Positions 17,877 to 20,881 of a stretch of DNA of 20,881 bases are shown piece after piece. The first letter of the stretch is position 1; each line of letters opens with the position of its first letter. Both the position numbers and the translations under genes were made by a program. The notes beneath the pieces are model-generated. The model saw only the letters and a program-made list of their open reading frames with translations. It was not told where the DNA came from and ran no database searches. The stretch covers positions 1 through 20,881 of the forward strand of contig CYKH01000223.1 in NCBI GenBank assembly GCA_001460835.1, given 5' to 3'. Source of the stretch: Bodo saltans (Eukaryota > Euglenozoa > Kinetoplastea > Eubodonida > Bodonidae).

Positions 17877-18461
17877 ATGGGAAGTTCAGCCAAAGCACCA
17901 ATTGCCCTCATGTCGAGGTACCACCTGTGGGCAAATGACCGACTGGTCACGTCCATCAAAGACGCCGTCAAGCACTGCAACGGAAAGAAGATTTATCGCA
18001 ACAACGACGGCTCGTATTTCGGCTCCATCAAGAACACGCTAGCGCACATTTCTGGGGTGGACGACATGTGGTACTTGCGTGTGACCAAAGGCGGCGCCTC
18101 CGCGGCGTCGTACAATTATTACTACAGCGTGCCGTGAGGAGGGAGGCTTACCCCCTGCGACATGTTGCTGAAGTTGTAACGTACGCTCTGCAACAACTTC
18201 TTAAGAGTCGGATGGGTGGACTACGTAGAGAGTTTAGACGACGATGCGCTGTTTGCCAATGTGTGCTTCGAAGACACGAAGCACATTCCCGTAGAGAAGC
18301 AGCGAGGGGCGTCGCTTCTTCACGTGTTCAATCACGGCACTCACCATCGAGGGCAAATTCACACAGCGCTCACGTCGGTCGTGCAGGGTGCTGTGCGACA
18401 ATTTGCACCATCACTTGATATGCCACTCATGGAAATCGATTTTAAGATCAGGGGCAAGTGA
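17877..18461 (+). pseudogene. DinB-family metal-binding four-helix protein, reading frame broken
   Basis: DinB/YfiT-type four-helix-bundle proteins carry a metal site made of three histidines; many are putative metal-dependent transferases, function here unknown. The N-terminal half (17877-18134, 86 residues) has the SRYHLWANDRLV first helix and FGSIKNTLAHISGVDDMWYLR, whose His57 is the first ligand position. The same frame resumes with WVDYVESLDDDAL (from 18213) and LLHVFNHGTHHRGQIHTAL, supplying the second and third histidines. Between them lie TGA (18135-18137) and TAA (18177-18179). One alternative frame is open across this gap and reads as a helical stretch (REAYPLRHVAEVVTYALQQL), so two compensating single-base shifts, near 18135 and 18211, would rebuild a normal-length protein. 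It is either a recent pseudogene or carries two sequence errors; the downstream half has no ATG of its own. Confidence 0.8.
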
Positions 18462-18767
18462 TTGTTTTTTTCCGAGATCGAGGACCACACTTTTTTATAT
18501 ACACAACCAAGTGAAAAACTTTCCGTGCGGCACCACTCGCATGGGAAACGTGATTGACAAGAACTCGAATAAAATCAAGACTCGGAACTCGTTTAGATTA
18601 TTTTTTTTTTTTGTGCGAGCGGTGAGTGGAACATCGAACCAAAACAACGCAACGAACGTCGTTCCATGTGAAAATTGTGAGAGGAATCCTCGTTTTCCCT
18701 CGTGAACTTTACTCAAAATTCCATTTCCTAAACTTTTTTTTCTCTTTGCGAGAATAGATCCAGACAC
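18462..18767 (+). other. Intergenic region, about 306 bp
   Basis: No gene supported. It holds T-runs near 18466-18471 and 18600-18612 and the acceptor region just before the SCO gene. Open frames crossing it on either strand have no recognisable domain. Confidence 0.6.
18733..18763 (+). promoter_or_regulatory. Putative trans-splice acceptor for the SCO gene
   Basis: A T/C tract (18733-18747) is followed by AG at 18751-18752, 18756-18757 and 18762-18763, just upstream of the ATG at 18768. The first AG is the usual choice and gives a leader of 15 bases. Confidence 0.5.
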
Positions 18768-19787
18768 ATGTTTACACGAAACCGTACAGTGTTCTTGACA
18801 TCTTCGTCATCACTGGCGGCATGTTGCTCCACAGCCGTGTCGCTCGCCACGTCGTCATGCACTTCTTTCTCATCGTTAATGCTTCTCACTTCCCGCAGAA
18901 ACTTCATGTTTCACCAGACGACGATAAGGCGCGCCGAAAATTTAAACTCCAACAAAGAGATGGACATTGTGCGCAAGCCAATCGACATTCAGGTCGCCGA
19001 AGCAAAAGACAGCCAAATCTACACAATGCAACAATTCATTGAAAAGCAAGAGATGGACGAACGCGCTGGCCGGTCTGTTGCCCAAAAATTGTCTGACGTT
19101 CGCGACAACCCCGCATGGCTCATCTGGGCGATGGTCTTTGTTGGCCTTGGTGTTGCGACGGTTGTCGTGTCCATCCGAATCCGTCGTGAGCAAATTCGAT
19201 TCGACCCTCGTCTCCGCAACGTGAAGCAGTTTGATCAAGAAGGCGGCCCTGCGATCGGCGGTCCCTTCTCTCTCATTGATACCAATGGAAAGCGTTGGAC
19301 AAATGAGGATTTCAAGGGCAAGTGGATGTACGTGTATTTCGGCTTCACAAACTGCCCTGACATCTGCCCGGAGGAGATGGCGAAAATGTCTCGACTCATT
19401 CAGCACTTGGACAAGAAGGTGGGTCGGGACTACTGGCAACCGATCTTTATCTCTTTGGACCCAAAGCGTGACACCCCGGAGAAGGTCAAGGAGTACCTAG
19501 CAGACTTCTCCCCACGAATTCTCGGCCTCACAGGCACTATGGAGGAGGTGGAGCAGGCAGCCCGCCAGTACCGTGTGTACTTCGCCGTGCCCGATGAGCA
19601 GGTCATGTCGGAGAAAAGGCGGTGCATGGTGATGGTGGCGATTCGAAGGTGCGGTTGGCAGAGGCGATGGCGAATGCACCGGCCCCTCCTGTTGGATCAT
19701 TCCGTCGATAAACGTCACACGCCTACCGACGGGTTAGGGGGTTTTCATCAAAACTATCACACACACATTTCACGAGAGATTCTTTAG
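18768..19787 (+). CDS. SCO1: SCO1/SenC-type copper chaperone of cytochrome c oxidase, C-terminus disrupted
   Basis: Inner-membrane thioredoxin-fold protein that delivers copper to the CuA site of cytochrome c oxidase. Residues 1-55 are Ser/Thr/Arg-rich without acids, a mitochondrial leader; one TM at about 115-136 anchors it. The thioredoxin-like domain starts near 155 with IGGPFSLIDTNGKRWTNEDF, then YVYFGFTNCPDICPEEM with the copper-binding CxxxC (Cys196, Cys200) and IFISLDPKRDTPEKVKEYL (227-245). Similarity stops after YRVYFAVPDEQVMSEK (about 283). From there the frame gives an Arg/Cys/Trp/Met-rich stretch unlike the family, then LLLDHSV with the expected DHS (310-312), whose His would be the third copper ligand, and then an unrelated end. 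A second frame, open from 19613, gives a smoother tail. Single-base shifts at the AAAA (19614-19617) and CCCC (19683-19686) runs could join the parts, but the last family strands are still not found. Confidence 0.85.
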   Translation: MFTRNRTVFLTSSSSLAACCSTAVSLATSSCTSFSSLMLLTSRRNFMFHQTTIRRAENLNSNKEMDIVRKPIDIQVAEAKDSQIYTMQQFIEKQEMDERAGRSVAQKLSDVRDNPAWLIWAMVFVGLGVATVVVSIRIRREQIRFDPRLRNVKQFDQEGGPAIGGPFSLIDTNGKRWTNEDFKGKWMYVYFGFTNCPDICPEEMAKMSRLIQHLDKKVGRDYWQPIFISLDPKRDTPEKVKEYLADFSPRILGLTGTMEEVEQAARQYRVYFAVPDEQVMSEKRRCMVMVAIRRCGWQRRWRMHRPLLLDHSVDKRHTPTDGLGGFHQNYHTHISREIL

Positions 19788-19844
19788 TTTCAACACAGAA
19801 ACGAACACATTCATAAATTTGAGTTTGAGTAATAAGCTCGCATT

Positions 19845-19886
19845 CCTTTTGACTCGTTTTGTTTGTTTTTTGTTTTTACTTAAAAG
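19845..19886 (+). promoter_or_regulatory. Putative trans-splice acceptor for the Cys-rich gene
   Basis: A T-rich tract (about 19845-19879) is followed by AG at 19885-19886, 79 bases before the ATG at 19966. It lies within an open extension starting at 19819, which supports the later start. Confidence 0.5.
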
Positions 19887-19965
19887 TGCCAACACCCTAC
19901 GCACATCCATCCAAAAGACCAACACTTTCATTTTTGTAGACCACAAACCCAAACTCCTCCACCCA

Positions 19966-20881
19966 ATGTGCAACTTTACAATGCTGCTTCTTGCAACTGC
20001 GTGCGCGACCTTCCTGACGCTTCTTCATGTGAGCGGCGTTCCGGCTGATGCGGCCCTACCGGCGATGTGCCCCGCAACGGGCGCTGAGTCGATGTACTTC
20101 ACGTCTGATGTGAATTGGACGTGTGCTGCAACCTTCTCCTGCCTGCAGACTCGCTCGATGCCTTGCCCAGCGTGCTGTGTGTACTCTCGCCGCGTCGCTT
20201 TCAAGCGACTGCATTCCTGAACTCCGCGAGGCATACCCATCACTGCTGTATTCTCCTAACCGCGCACTGGACAACATCACCACCGCTTGCGTTGCCTGGT
20301 TCTGCGAAGAACTCGCATCGCACTCGATTCAGTTTCCTAGCGAGACGCTGGAAAATGATGTGTGCACCTTCCCGAACTTTTCATTCCCTCCTCCCTTCAA
20401 CGGTGGAAGCGGCAGCCAAAACGGCAGCCATCACGGCGGGAGCGGAAGCCACGGCGGGAATGGCGACGGTGAATGCGTGAATCAAGGCTCCAATCTGTTT
20501 GACGATATTCCCTTCAGCAGCTGTGCATCGGTAGAAACCTGCGTGCGCACCATGTGCTCTTGTGTGAACGGCTCCTACCTTGGCGGTGGCAATTGCAACT
20601 TCCCGTCAAGCCCCCAACCGGCTCTTGCTCAGCGATGCCTCGGGACTGCTCTCAGCTGCGTTGTGAACCAAGCCCTGTCCCTGTACGTTCCACAGACCGA
20701 CGAGACGAACCCAACCGTTGATGTCTGTGTGCGCTGGTCCGTCCCCATCGCTCGCTCCTACAAAGAGTACTACGCCGCCAACAACATGCAAGCTACGGAC
20801 TTGTGCACCACCTGCAACCACACCGCATGCAAGACCCTCGGTGATCCGTCGCTTTTTGCAGCCGTCTGCGCCTTCAGTGCT
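19966..20881 (+). CDS. Cys-rich secreted or surface protein, frame break near the N-terminus, 3' partial
   Basis: Not assigned to a known family. The ATG at 19966 opens a signal peptide (MCNFTMLLLATACATFLTLL) and a Cys-containing stretch (MYFTSDVNWTCAATFSC), but this frame stops at 20218-20220. A second frame is open from 20114 to the window end (256 codons) and clearly codes: it has regularly spaced cysteines (SCASVETCVRTMCSC, ATDLCTTCNHTACK), NxS/T sites and a Gly/Ser/His/Asn-rich linker (about 20396-20470). It has no ATG before 20551, so it should join the signal peptide through a frame change somewhere in about 20140-20215. An intron there would have to be only tens of bases long, which is unlikely. 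The earlier in-frame start at 19819 crosses the T-rich tract and is not used. A secreted or surface location is inferred. Confidence 0.65.

Noticed and set aside
17530-18042. 170-codon open frame overlapping the start of the DinB gene
   Set aside because: Its composition follows T-rich untranslated sequence and it shows no motif, whereas the overlapping DinB frame has clear family residues.
18135-18179. Stop-codon reassignment (TGA and TAA read as amino acids) to explain the DinB gene
   Set aside because: The long intact genes contain no in-frame TGA or TAA and use exactly these codons as their ends (TGA for the first five, TAA for the next two), so the standard code applies.
20115-20480. 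121-codon open frame in the third frame of the Cys-rich gene
   Set aside because: Most of it overlaps the frame with the regular Cys pattern and reads the Gly/Ser-rich linker as Ala/Thr-rich sequence. Only its first 20-25 codons might contribute if two indels are present.
1-20881. CRISPR arrays, insertion sequences, tRNA or rRNA genes
   Set aside because: No spaced direct repeats, transposase motifs, terminal inverted repeats or tRNA-like cloverleaf blocks were recognised. The repeats present are coding slippage repeats and one gene duplication.

Overview
The window looks like nuclear DNA of a protist with kinetoplastid-type gene organisation. All ten gene models are on the + strand, every intact reading frame is uninterrupted, and the gaps are short (about 190-500 bp). 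Most genes are preceded by a T- or TC-rich tract followed by an AG dinucleotide, the expected layout for trans-splicing acceptors in a polycistronic unit. The proteins are eukaryotic: TLC membrane protein, ciliary KATNIP-type protein, GOST seven-TM protein, mitochondrial SCO. A free-living bodonid such as Bodo saltans fits best. This is inferred from layout and gene style; no spliced-leader sequence was seen.

Left part (1-13341). The window opens inside a very large surface protein (kelch propellers, Cys-rich module, TM, EF-hand-like region, two more TMs, acidic and basic tail). It is followed by a six-TM TLC-domain protein, a long katanin-interacting (KATNIP/DUF4457) protein with a polyglutamine-rich N-terminus, a GPR107-like GOST protein, and a tandem pair of THEM6-like hotdog thioesterases.

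Centre (13642-17385). A 1247-residue protein joins a complete diflavin reductase (flavodoxin, FAD, NAD(P)H domains) to a complete class I-type hybrid cluster protein behind a mitochondrial-type leader. It appears to be a self-contained NAD(P)H-dependent NO/hydroxylamine reductase and is the most notable finding.

Right part (17877-20881). Three consecutive genes, a DinB-family protein, a SCO copper chaperone of cytochrome c oxidase and a Cys-rich secreted protein running off the window, each have a reading-frame break. Either the sequence is less accurate here or this stretch is decaying.

Functional links are loose, as is usual in kinetoplastid units. The fusion enzyme and SCO point to a mitochondrion with a cytochrome oxidase plus an anaerobe-type NO-detoxifying enzyme. 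The TLC and GOST proteins belong to the endomembrane system, and the KATNIP-type protein to the flagellar base.
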